Shown here piece after piece: positions 8,603 through 16,676 of a stretch of 64,000 bases of DNA. The notes under the pieces are model-generated. The model did no database searches. It was not told where the DNA came from and saw only the letters and a program-made list of their open reading frames with translations. The first letter of the stretch is position 1, and every line of letters starts with the position of its first letter. Position numbers and translations under genes: made by a program. The DNA comes from Cyanobacteria bacterium SIG29 (lineage in GTDB: Bacteria > Cyanobacteriota > Vampirovibrionia > Gastranaerophilales > Gastranaerophilaceae), in assembly GCA_015152515.1 (NCBI GenBank), contig SUTV01000001.1, forward strand, positions 310,001 through 374,000. Direction: 5' to 3'.

Positions 8603-10235
8603 CACAAGCCTCCGAATCTTTTACCAATATAAAAGCATCAACAAAATCTTCTGCTTTTGCCTTATCATCTGCAATAGTAAAGGTAATTTTATTTTCACCC
8701 TCATTTAAATATTTTGAAATATCAGTTATTACTCTTTCCTTTTTTAATTTTATTATATGTTCTTTACCATTAATAACAACATATAATCTATCTAAATCAT
8801 AAGGATTTTTAACAACCAAATAAACATCTTTAAAATTACAATTAAACTGTTTTTCTACCGTTTTATAATCTGCAAAGATTTTAAATGGAATTGTTGCAAG
8901 CTTAATACCCTTATAATAATGCTGTAATATTCTATCATAAGTAAAGCCTAAAGAAGCCATTTTACCTGCACCCCACTGACTTAAACCAACGCCATGTCCA
9001 AAACCACCACCAGAAAACTTATATACAGGTATTTCAGCGTCTATATAAGATATTACAAAGTTTGCGCTAGGTAATGAAATATTATTTTTTTGAAAACATC
9101 TTCTAATAACTAATTCTTTTTGAACAATAAAAGTATTTTTATTAGTTTTTACTTCAAGCTCAATAATTTTACCTGATTTACCTCTTTTTAAAGCAGTTAT
9201 GGAAATCAATTTGCCAAAATCAGAAGAATTTTCTAAAACAGGTTGTACAAAACCAGTTTTAGATTGAGCCACAAGAGTTTTAGCCAAAACTTTTTCTAAT
9301 TCATCAACCGTCCATTCTTTTGACCATCTATAATATGGCGAATTATCATCAAAAGCTTCAGGAGATGATGTATAAAATAATTGTGCATTTTCTTCTACAT
9401 CTAAATTTTTAAATTCTTTATTATCTGGAACCGCATTCAAATAATGAATATTTTTAGAAGGAAAAACCTTTGTTTGAGGATCTGAAAAGGCATATTCATA
9501 ACTTTCGGTATAACCACCAGCTGTAGAACTATACAAAGCCAAAATAGGACTATCTTCATCATCTAATGCAACTATACCATTTGTTTGCACTATCGCTTCA
9601 TCAGATAAAACGTCTTCTGTATTAGCGCCAAAATATACTTGGCAAGCAACAGAATCACATAAATCAAACTCTTTATATGCTTTTATTCTTGGTGTTACTG
9701 CATAATTTCTTGCCGCAACTGTTTGTGCTTTTAATGCTTCTAAACCAAAACGCACAGGCATTTCATTAGGAACAACACCTCTTAAATAATTTTGTAAGCT
9801 CAAAATATTTACTATTGAAAATTTACTTTCATCTTTAGCACTTCTTACTATTTCAATTACGCCGCGATATGCAGCTTGCAATCCTTTTCTTTTCAAACCA
9901 TTAATTTCGATAAAATTTTCATTTCTTGACTTAATAACAATTGGACCAGTCAAATTTTTTGCAACTAAAATACCATCTATATAAAGTCTAAAAAGATTAT
10001 TTTCTGAAGTAACTTTTAACTTTTGAGCTTTTTCAGAAATAACAGCAGAATAACCAGATGATATATCTAAAACATCTAAAGAATTTGCATTATTAAAAGA
10101 AATACTATCAAATAAATATGTTTTAAATGAAGTATCACTAATGCCAACACGAACAGGAATAATAGAATCTTGCGCTTGAACTGGCAAAATTAACATAAAT
10201 ATTGATATTAATATATATATAAATTTCTTACACAT
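8595..10235 (-). CDS. SpoIID/LytB-domain secreted protein
   Basis: 546 residues from the ATG at 10235 (a TTG 12 bases upstream is less likely because GGGA precedes the ATG). A signal peptide (FIYILISIFMLILPVQAQ) is followed by a SpoIID domain marked by YLRGVVPNEMP and EALKAQTVAARNYA. Later come YSSTAGGYTE and GFGHGVGLSQWGA, also typical of the family. SpoIID proteins are lytic transglycosylases acting on denuded glycan strands during engulfment in spore formers; non-sporulating relatives, including cyanobacteria, also carry the domain. The location next to murJ supports a cell-wall role. The C-terminal 90 residues are not recognised. Confidence 0.85.
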   Translation of the reverse strand: MCKKFIYILISIFMLILPVQAQDSIIPVRVGISDTSFKTYLFDSISFNNANSLDVLDISSGYSAVISEKAQKLKVTSENNLFRLYIDGILVAKNLTGPIVIKSRNENFIEINGLKRKGLQAAYRGVIEIVRSAKDESKFSIVNILSLQNYLRGVVPNEMPVRFGLEALKAQTVAARNYAVTPRIKAYKEFDLCDSVACQVYFGANTEDVLSDEAIVQTNGIVALDDEDSPILALYSSTAGGYTESYEYAFSDPQTKVFPSKNIHYLNAVPDNKEFKNLDVEENAQLFYTSSPEAFDDNSPYYRWSKEWTVDELEKVLAKTLVAQSKTGFVQPVLENSSDFGKLISITALKRGKSGKIIELEVKTNKNTFIVQKELVIRRCFQKNNISLPSANFVISYIDAEIPVYKFSGGGFGHGVGLSQWGAGKMASLGFTYDRILQHYYKGIKLATIPFKIFADYKTVEKQFNCNFKDVYLVVKNPYDLDRLYVVINGKEHIIKLKKERVITDISKYLNEGENKITFTIADDKAKAEDFVDAFILVKDSEACDE

Positions 10236-10279
10236 GTGTTTTCCCAATAAAATTATTATAGTCTAAAGAGGAAATAAAG

Positions 10280-10308
10280 GTAACAATTTAGCAAAATCGT
10301 TATATAAT
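10280..10308 (+). promoter_or_regulatory. hydF promoter giving a probable leaderless mRNA
   Basis: A perfect -10 box TATAAT (10303-10308) has a weak -35 GTAACA (10280-10285) 17 bases upstream. The hydF ATG lies six bases after the -10 box, where transcription would be expected to start, and no Shine-Dalgarno sequence precedes it. Confidence 0.6.
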
Positions 10309-10314
10309 AAACAT

Positions 10315-11505
10315 ATGAATTCAACACCAAACTCTCAAAGAATACAAATAGGCTTTTTCGGAAGAATAAATGTTGGTAAATCAAGCGTAGTAAACGCTAT
10401 TACAAATCAAGATTTAGCCGTTGTTTCTGCTATTAAAGGAACAACAACTGACCCTGTATCAAAAGCAATGGAACTATTACCACTAGGTCCAGTTAATATT
10501 ATAGACACGGCAGGACTTGATGATACAGGCGAATTAGGTTTACTTAGAATAAACAAAACAAAAGAAGTATTAAATAAAGTTGATATTGCAATTTTAGTTG
10601 CTGATGCCCAAACTGGTTTAACAGAAATAGAAAATGAATTAATTAATACTTTTAAACAAAAAAATATTAATTACATAATAGTGTTCAACAAATCAGATTT
10701 AATACAAATCCCTCAAATTCACAATGAAAATGAAATATATGTTAGCGCACTAAAGAAAACTAATATATTTGAATTAAAAGAACTTATTGCTAAATTAAAC
10801 AATAAAAAAGAAAACGAAAATTTCTTAATTAAAGACATTATAAATAAAGATGACATAGTTATTTTAGTAACTCCAATTGATGAATCCGCACCAAAAGGTA
10901 GATTAATACTGCCTCAACAACAAGTTATAAGAGAACTTCTTGAAGTTGGTGCAATAACAACAATAATAAAAGAAACTCAATTAGAAGAAACTTTAAAAAA
11001 AATAACTCCAAAAGTCATAATTACTGACTCTCAAGTTTTTGGCAAAGTTAATAAAATAACACCACAAAATATACTTTTAACATCTTTTTCTATACTTTTT
11101 GCAAGATACAAAGGAATTTTAAAATACGCAGTAGAAGGCGTAAAAAACCTTGAAAATTTGAAAGATAACGATACTATTTTAATTTCAGAAGGTTGCACAC
11201 ACCATAGACAATGCAATGATATTGGAAGTGTAAAACTACCAAATTGGATTAAAAATCATACAAATAAAAACTTAAATTTTGAATTTACATCAGGAAATAC
11301 ATTCCCAAAAGATTTATCAAAATACGCAATGATTATCCATTGTGGCGCTTGTATGCTTAATGAAAAAGAAGTATTAAATCGATATGAAGAAGCGCATAAA
11401 CAAAATATTCCAATATCAAACTATGGTATAACAATTGCATATATACACAATATTTTGAAAAGAAGCATAGAAATCTTCCCTGAAATACATTCAAAATTAA
11501 ACTAA
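10315..11505 (+). CDS. hydF: [FeFe]-hydrogenase maturation GTPase HydF
   Basis: Scaffold GTPase that carries the 2Fe precursor of the hydrogenase H-cluster and delivers it to apo-HydA. 396 residues, normal length. The N-terminal GTPase domain shows GRINVGKSS (P-loop, residues 16-24), an extended switch region, DTAGLDD and FNKSD. The C-terminal cluster-binding domain has CTH at 294-296 and CGAC at 343-346, which fits the HydF pattern CxH-x(46-53)-CxxC exactly. hydE, hydG and the hydrogenase itself are not in this window. It implies fermentative H2 metabolism. Confidence 0.95.
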   Translation: MNSTPNSQRIQIGFFGRINVGKSSVVNAITNQDLAVVSAIKGTTTDPVSKAMELLPLGPVNIIDTAGLDDTGELGLLRINKTKEVLNKVDIAILVADAQTGLTEIENELINTFKQKNINYIIVFNKSDLIQIPQIHNENEIYVSALKKTNIFELKELIAKLNNKKENENFLIKDIINKDDIVILVTPIDESAPKGRLILPQQQVIRELLEVGAITTIIKETQLEETLKKITPKVIITDSQVFGKVNKITPQNILLTSFSILFARYKGILKYAVEGVKNLENLKDNDTILISEGCTHHRQCNDIGSVKLPNWIKNHTNKNLNFEFTSGNTFPKDLSKYAMIIHCGACMLNEKEVLNRYEEAHKQNIPISNYGITIAYIHNILKRSIEIFPEIHSKLN

Positions 11506-11566
11506 ATTTGCCATTTTATTAAGTTTTGTAAACCATTTAAAGCCTTGTAATTATTGGGTTTCAACT

Positions 11567-11582
11567 TTTTGTATATACAAAA
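11567..11582. promoter_or_regulatory. Perfect 16-bp palindrome upstream of the small-peptide genes
   Basis: TTTTGTATATACAAAA reads identically on both strands. It lies about 20 bases upstream of the presumed promoter of the two peptide genes and is a candidate binding site for a dimeric regulator. Confidence 0.5.
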
Positions 11583-11595
11583 TAAATACATCAAG

Positions 11596-11650
11596 TCAAT
11601 TTTGTTTCACATATATACTTTATATATATACGAGAGATAAACAAAATTGA
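11596..11650 (+). promoter_or_regulatory. Promoter of the peptide genes flanked by a 12-bp inverted repeat
   Basis: TTGTTT (11602-11607) and TATATA (11625-11630) are 17 bases apart and form a plausible promoter. A perfect 12-bp inverted repeat, TCAATTTTGTTT (11596-11607) and AAACAAAATTGA (11639-11650), flanks it: the left arm covers the -35 box, and the right arm covers the first transcribed bases and touches the GAGG ribosome site. It could be an operator pair, or in a longer transcript an RNA stem that hides the ribosome site. Confidence 0.5.
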
Positions 11651-11657
11651 GGATAAT

Positions 11658-11819
11658 ATGAGCAACGGAGTTAGCCTTTTTTCAAACATTTCATACAATC
11701 AAGACTATGCAAAAAATAGCAAAGCAGGTAGCTCTGATTATGATTGCGAATTTGATTTTTGCGTAGGCGCTGAAGATTGCGACATAGACACTAATTCAAC
11801 TCTTGATTGCAACGGTTAG
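11658..11819 (+). CDS. 53-residue cysteine-containing acidic peptide, unknown
   Basis: A short frame from ATG with a good GAGG ribosome site five bases upstream, beginning MSNGVSLFSN. The C-terminal half is acidic and has four cysteines (in YDCEFDFCVGAEDCD and TLDCNG). No signal peptide or membrane segment. It is followed 25 bases later by the GNG-repeat peptide with its own ribosome site, so the two are probably cotranscribed. The size, cysteines and tandem arrangement recall precursors of modified peptides, but no modifying enzyme is adjacent, so that function is not claimed. Confidence 0.55.
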   Translation: MSNGVSLFSNISYNQDYAKNSKAGSSDYDCEFDFCVGAEDCDIDTNSTLDCNG

Positions 11820-11844
11820 AAAGAAAAATAAAGAGGATAAAATA

Positions 11845-12057
11845 ATGAACGGCAACGGTTTTAACATAGAAGATTTTGATAAATTCTCAATAGATTTTGC
11901 AAATTTTGATTTTGCAGGCAACGGTTTTTCTGGAAATGGCATAGCTGGTAACGGTATCGGCGGAAATGGTTTTTCTGGAAACGGTATAGCTGGCAACGGC
12001 ATTACTGAATTTGGTGGCAACGGCGAAGAGCTATATGCTTGCCTTAATTTAGACTAA
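11845..12057 (+). CDS. 70-residue peptide of GNG pentad repeats, unknown
   Basis: Starts at the ATG at 11845, which has AGAGG seven to eight bases upstream; an in-frame longer start lacks a ribosome site. An N-terminal FDKFSIDFANFDF stretch is followed by six uninterrupted pentads of form GNG(F/I)(S/A/G/T) at residues 25-54, then an acidic tail ending YACLNLD with a single cysteine. Residues 25-38 and 40-53 are identical 14-mers whose codons differ only at silent positions, which supports selection on the protein. The pentads resemble, but do not match, the usual A(D/N)LxX pentapeptide repeat. A terminator follows. Confidence 0.6.
   Translation: MNGNGFNIEDFDKFSIDFANFDFAGNGFSGNGIAGNGIGGNGFSGNGIAGNGITEFGGNGEELYACLNLD
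11917..12006 (+). repeat. Two 45-base in-frame repeat units encoding GNG pentads
   Basis: Unit one (from 11917) and unit two (from 11962) encode the same 14 residues. I count seven base differences, all silent third-position changes. Confidence 0.75.
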
Positions 12058-12114
12058 TAATTTCAAAGGAAAAATAAATTTTATAAAGTAAATCTGACTA
12101 TTCGTATTAAATTT

Positions 12115-12144
12115 AATCCCAATCGCAAGATGGGATTTTTTTTT
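12115..12144 (+). terminator. Terminator after the peptide genes
   Basis: A seven-bp stem AATCCCA/TGGGATT (12115-12121 with 12131-12137) and a nine-base loop are followed by a T-run that reaches the stop codon of the convergent ABC permease. Confidence 0.7.
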
Positions 12145-12988
12145 AGCCTTTTACAGCACCTTCATTTTGACCTGACACAAAATATTTTTGCATAACAATA
12201 AAAAATATAATTATTGGAATAATAGAAATTATAGAACCTGCCGCAATATATCGCCAATTTGCACTAAACATTCCTTGCAGGTCATTAACTCCAACCGGAA
12301 GAGTATATAAAGATTTATTAGTCAAAACAATACTTGGCCATAAAAATTCACCCCAAGAACCAATAAAAGTAAAGATTGCTAAAACTGCTAAAGTTGGAGC
12401 TGTCATTGGAAGCAATATTTTTTTCCAGATATTAAACACACTGCAACCATCAACAAATGCAGCTTCTTCCATTTCTTTTGGAATAGTTAAAAAAGCTTGT
12501 CGCATTAAAAATATTCCAAATGCATTAACTGCAAATGGCAAGATTAATCCTAAATAACCACAAACCAATCCGTAAGAATCCACCAAGTGCAATTTCAAAA
12601 CTATTAAATATACAGGCAACATTATTGCTTGAAATGGAATCATAATTGTTGCCAAAACCAAACAAAAAATAAAATTACGACCTTTAAACTCCATTCTAGC
12701 CAATGGATATGCGGCTAATGAAGAAAAAATCAAATTTAAAATAACGGTAAATAACGCAACAACAAAACTATTTAAAAAATATAATAAAAATGGTATCTGC
12801 TTCCAAACGCCAGTAAAATTTTCCCAAGTAAATTGTTTAGGAATAAAATAAGGCGGATATTGAAAAATATTTTCATCAATACCTTTTAACGCTGTTGAAA
12901 TCAACCATATAAAAGGAAATAATGACAAAAAAGACATTATAATTAAAAAACTATGAACAGAAAAACCTTTTAAAAATTTTTTAATCAT
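12143..12988 (-). CDS. Sugar-type ABC transporter permease, MalG/UgpE family
   Basis: Inner-membrane subunit of a binding-protein-dependent carbohydrate importer. 281 residues, about six membrane segments. The permease EAA loop reads EEAAFVDGCSVFNIWKKILLP, which docks on the ATPase. It overlaps the other permease by four bases (ATGA type), so the two are translated together. No binding protein or ATPase gene is adjacent, so the importer must be completed by genes elsewhere, perhaps a shared MsmX-type ATPase. The substrate (sugar, oligosaccharide or glycerol phosphate) cannot be assigned. Confidence 0.88.
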   Translation of the reverse strand: MIKKFLKGFSVHSFLIIMSFLSLFPFIWLISTALKGIDENIFQYPPYFIPKQFTWENFTGVWKQIPFLLYFLNSFVVALFTVILNLIFSSLAAYPLARMEFKGRNFIFCLVLATIMIPFQAIMLPVYLIVLKLHLVDSYGLVCGYLGLILPFAVNAFGIFLMRQAFLTIPKEMEEAAFVDGCSVFNIWKKILLPMTAPTLAVLAIFTFIGSWGEFLWPSIVLTNKSLYTLPVGVNDLQGMFSANWRYIAAGSIISIIPIIIFFIVMQKYFVSGQNEGAVKG

Positions 12989-13863
12989 AATTTATACCTC
13001 TTATTTTCAAAGAAAGTAATATTTATAATTGAGAAAATCATAATAACAGCTAACAAAACAACAGAAGCAGTTGCAGCCATAGATAAGTCTAAATTTTCAA
13101 AAGCTCTTTCATATATATAATAAACAATTGTTTTTGTTGAATTTAACGGTCCACCTTTTGTCATAACATATATTTCAGCAAAAACTTTTAAAGCAGATAT
13201 CGAAGAAATAGTAACAACTAAAGCAATAACAGGCATTAAATGAGGGATTGTAACAGTTAAATGTTTCACAAATTCATTAGCACCATCAACTTCAGTTGCT
13301 TCGTATAAATCTTTTGGCACACCTATTAATGCAGAAAGATAAATCATCATATAATAGCCGATACCTTTATAAATAGTAACTATAGCAACAGATAACATAG
13401 CAAATTTTGTATCTGTTAACCAACCAATAGGAGATATTCCTAAAAATTCAATTATATAATTTAAAATACCTTCTTGAGAGTATAACCATTTAAAAGCAAT
13501 AGCAACAACTACAATCGAAACAACAACCGGTAAATAAATTAAAACCTTATATATATTAATACCTTTTATTTTTTGATTTATAAAAATAGCAACAACCAAA
13601 GGCAAAATAGCCAAAACAGGAACTACCATAATCAAAAACATAAATGTATTAAATAAAGTTTGGTAAAATTCTTTATTTGAAAATAACATTTTATAATTTT
13701 CTATTCCTGCAAAAAACGGAGAATAAATATCCTTTGAATAATCATAAAAACTTAATATTATAGTTTGAAAAAAAGGAACAAAAAAGAATATAACCAACAT
13801 TACGATTGCAGGTAATAAAAACAAATATGGAATATATTTTTTATAAAAAGTATTCATTTTCAT
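12985..13863 (-). CDS. Sugar-type ABC transporter permease, MalF/UgpA family
   Basis: Partner of the downstream permease. 292 residues with about six membrane segments starting IPYLFLLPAIVMLVIFFFVP. Its EAA loop reads YEATEVDGANEFVKHLTVTIP. As first gene of the pair it has only a short, AT-rich upstream region, shared with a divergent hypothetical gene. The absence of a substrate-binding protein upstream is unusual, because MalE-type genes normally lead such operons. Confidence 0.88.
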   Translation of the reverse strand: MKMNTFYKKYIPYLFLLPAIVMLVIFFFVPFFQTIILSFYDYSKDIYSPFFAGIENYKMLFSNKEFYQTLFNTFMFLIMVVPVLAILPLVVAIFINQKIKGINIYKVLIYLPVVVSIVVVAIAFKWLYSQEGILNYIIEFLGISPIGWLTDTKFAMLSVAIVTIYKGIGYYMMIYLSALIGVPKDLYEATEVDGANEFVKHLTVTIPHLMPVIALVVTISSISALKVFAEIYVMTKGGPLNSTKTIVYYIYERAFENLDLSMAATASVVLLAVIMIFSIINITFFENKRYKL

Positions 13864-13931
13864 TTAAATTATAAACTGTTATGTCAATATTTGCACCTAA
13901 AATGTTTTTATTAATATATAGGGGAACAACT

Positions 13932-14615
13932 ATGTCTTTTTTAAATAAGTTTATAAACTTCATAAACTCAAAAAACAAAGCAGTTACAAATGCTTTTTAT
14001 AAAAATTCAACAACAAAACATTCTATTACTGGATGTTGTACTTTAAAATTATCTACAAAAACTGAAGAAATAAAAAAAGAAATTCACGCTGAATTAAAAG
14101 CAAAAATAAAGAAATATATTACAACTCCTGAAAAATTACTTCAATACTATCAATTAAAAGGTATTAAAGTATATAGAATTAAAAATGCAGAAAATATATT
14201 ATCTAAATTAGGCGAAGAAGAAGGTTTTATTACCCCATTAAAAGGAATAAAAGCTATTCTGATAAATTGTTTAATTACAAAAGAATTCAATTTCTCAACA
14301 AAAGAAATGTTAATTTTTGATACTGGGAAGCTAGATATTTATACTCTATCAAGAGCTTTATATAAATATTATGGTTACAAAAAGAACTTACCAGGATACG
14401 ACTATAAATCTCAAGAAGTATTTAAAAACATTTATAGCAAGAGAAAAAACTCTAACAAAGCATTTGAAAACTGTTCAATACAAGATATTCTAGCGTGCAA
14501 AGAAGCATTAGCTAGAGATATAGAATCAATTAAATTTACAGTTGAACTATCTAATGAATATCAAAATGCAAAAGCAGCTTTGAAAAAATTAAAAGAATCT
14601 AGCGCTAATATTTAA
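13932..14615 (+). CDS. Hypothetical protein, 227 residues
   Basis: Not recognised. The start is placed at the ATG at 13932 because GGGGA lies about seven bases upstream; a frame opening 51 bases earlier has no ribosome site. The protein is lysine-rich, mostly helical by composition, without a signal peptide or clear membrane segment. The N-terminal part (MSFLNKFINFINSKNK) is amphipathic. C-terminal residues NEYQNAKAALKKLKESS look like a coiled coil. The only cysteine-pair motif is GCCT near residue 34. Its stop overlaps the stop of the convergent histidine kinase by four bases (TTAA). Confidence 0.6.
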   Translation: MSFLNKFINFINSKNKAVTNAFYKNSTTKHSITGCCTLKLSTKTEEIKKEIHAELKAKIKKYITTPEKLLQYYQLKGIKVYRIKNAENILSKLGEEEGFITPLKGIKAILINCLITKEFNFSTKEMLIFDTGKLDIYTLSRALYKYYGYKKNLPGYDYKSQEVFKNIYSKRKNSNKAFENCSIQDILACKEALARDIESIKFTVELSNEYQNAKAALKKLKESSANI

Positions 14616-16381
14616 GCTAATTCTCCTTCATCAACTGTTAATGGCAAAGTTACAGTAAAAGTTGAACCTTCATTTTCTTTGCTTGTTACAGTAATTTTAC
14701 CTGCGTGATGTTTTTCTATTGTCATTTTAACAAGATGAAGCCCCAAACCTGTACCTTTTACTGTATGGGTAGCATTTTCAACCCTGTAAAATCTATCAAA
14801 GATTTTTTCCAAATGTTCTTTTGCCATTCCAATACCAGTATCACGGACAGAGAAATAAAAATTTTGTTTATCTTCTGTTAAACCAGCAGTTACGAAAATA
14901 TCTTTTCCATCTGGCGAATATTTAATAGCATTAGATAAAAGATTTCTAATAACTCTATCTATACTTTCAACATTGATAGGAACACTAGGAAGTTTTTCTT
15001 CTCTTTCATAAGAAATTTTAATATTCTTTTCATCAGCAAGAATTTTTATTGAATTAATATTTTGCTGAAGCAATTCGGATAAGTCAGAATATTCTTTTCT
15101 TAAATGAACATTACCAGATTCTAAACGAGAAAAATCTAAAATGTCATTAACCATTGAATGAAGTCTTTTTGCTTCTGTATCAATAGTTTGCATAAACTCT
15201 TTTTTAGTTTCTTCATCAAAATCATCTCCATTATTACACAAAGTATCAATATAAGTTCTTAAAACTGTAACTGGTGTTCTAAGTTCGTGAGAAACATTTG
15301 ATATGAAAGTATTTTTTAATTTATTTACTTCCATTTCACGAGTAATATCTAGTAAAACAATAATATATCCAACATAATCTTGTTGTTTTGAAAACATTGG
15401 AGAAATCATTGCTTTAATAGTTTTTTTACCAGCTTCAATGTTAAATTCTATTGGTTTTTGTTCAATAATGTTTAACGGCGTATCTTTAAATTCTTCAATT
15501 TTATCAAGGAAACATTTTTGCCCATGACAATCAATAAAATCTTGAATTTTTGTATTGATAAAATCTTTTTCTTCAACTTCTAACATTGATAAAGCAGAAG
15601 AATTTGACAATACCACTTTATCAAAATTATCGCATACAACTACCCCATTTATAATGCTCATCAATACAGCTTCTAGTTTATTTCTTTCAAGGGTTAATTG
15701 TTCAATATTTTGTTCTTCATACATAGATAATAATGAAGACATATCGTTAAATGCTTGAGTTAATTCACCCATATTTTCTGATTCTAATTTATAACCAAAT
15801 TGACCAATTGCTATTTGACGAACACCTTTATGTAATTTTTCCAATTCTTTTGACATCAAAATAAAACTTAAAAACAAAATTAAAGTAAAAACAGACCAAG
15901 TTAAAACAAAAATGCCCACCATAGATTTCTTTGCGTTCATAGCAAATAATTTAGATTTTTTTGCATTCATGCCAACAGTAACAGCACCAATAATTTTGTT
16001 ATTAGAAAAAACAGGAGAACTAACACTAACTGTCAAATCATCGTCCAATACTGGATAATCAGATTTTGAAGAATAAATTAAATTATTTTTACTATCTTTA
16101 TATTCTATATAAGAGACATCATCATTTTTATTGAAAAATGGCAACAACCTTCCAGCTAAAATCCTTGATTTTTCGGGATTATCAACATTTTCTAATCCGG
16201 TTGTTTGAAGAGCAATTGCCTTTGTCATCAATTGAGCGAACTGTGAATATGATTTATCCATTTTCATTTGGATATCATTTACTACATAAAATCCACAAAT
16301 GCCTATCAATAAAGAACCAACGACCAAACTAGACAATATAATTTTGGAGTTTTTATTCAAATTTAATTTTTTAATTTTCAT
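14612..16381 (-). CDS. Membrane sensor histidine kinase (PhoR/VicK-like), orphan
   Basis: 589 residues. Membrane segments at about 13-35 and 153-177 enclose a periplasmic sensor domain. A HAMP linker (about 178-225), a PAS domain (about 235-345), HisKA with the phosphorylated His365 in SNVSHELRTP, and a HATPase domain follow, with N-box NLLSNAIKYSPDG, DTGIGM and GTGLGLHL. All catalytic motifs are intact, so it should autophosphorylate and pass phosphate to a response regulator, but none is adjacent. The signal is unknown. A TATAAT box lies nine bases before the ATG and no Shine-Dalgarno sequence is present. Confidence 0.92.
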   Translation of the reverse strand: MKIKKLNLNKNSKIILSSLVVGSLLIGICGFYVVNDIQMKMDKSYSQFAQLMTKAIALQTTGLENVDNPEKSRILAGRLLPFFNKNDDVSYIEYKDSKNNLIYSSKSDYPVLDDDLTVSVSSPVFSNNKIIGAVTVGMNAKKSKLFAMNAKKSMVGIFVLTWSVFTLILFLSFILMSKELEKLHKGVRQIAIGQFGYKLESENMGELTQAFNDMSSLLSMYEEQNIEQLTLERNKLEAVLMSIINGVVVCDNFDKVVLSNSSALSMLEVEEKDFINTKIQDFIDCHGQKCFLDKIEEFKDTPLNIIEQKPIEFNIEAGKKTIKAMISPMFSKQQDYVGYIIVLLDITREMEVNKLKNTFISNVSHELRTPVTVLRTYIDTLCNNGDDFDEETKKEFMQTIDTEAKRLHSMVNDILDFSRLESGNVHLRKEYSDLSELLQQNINSIKILADEKNIKISYEREEKLPSVPINVESIDRVIRNLLSNAIKYSPDGKDIFVTAGLTEDKQNFYFSVRDTGIGMAKEHLEKIFDRFYRVENATHTVKGTGLGLHLVKMTIEKHHAGKITVTSKENEGSTFTVTLPLTVDEGELA

Positions 16382-16553
16382 ATCAAAAAAATTATATATT
16401 TAAAAGATTTTTTTGTAAAATTAAAGATTTTTTTAAAAGATAGGACTTGACACTCTACGCCAATATTTTTGGGATATTCGAGGATATAAGACGGTTAATT
16501 TTAGTGTAATGTTAACAATTGTTTAATATTTTTTTTAAAAAAAGTTTTTTTTC

Positions 16554-16581
16554 TTGACTGGCATGTTTTAGCAAGTATGAT
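16554..16581 (+). promoter_or_regulatory. Probable rpoB promoter
   Basis: TTGACT (16554-16559) and TATGAT (16576-16581) with a 16-base spacer lie about 95 bases upstream of the rpoB ATG. The 295-base gap has further AT-rich stretches, including a TTGACA at 16447, without a convincing matching -10. Confidence 0.5.
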
Positions 16582-16676
16582 TTTATAATGGCTATGAGTG
16601 CCTTTGTGCAAAAATTTGGTAATCAAAAAATAAATTATATATAGTTGTAGTACACCACATAATGAGAGGTGAATGA

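Noticed and set aside
11845-12057. GNG repeats as a classical pentapeptide-repeat protein
   Set aside because: The central hydrophobic residue recurs every five positions, but the small residue and Asn/Asp positions do not match the A(D/N)LxX consensus.
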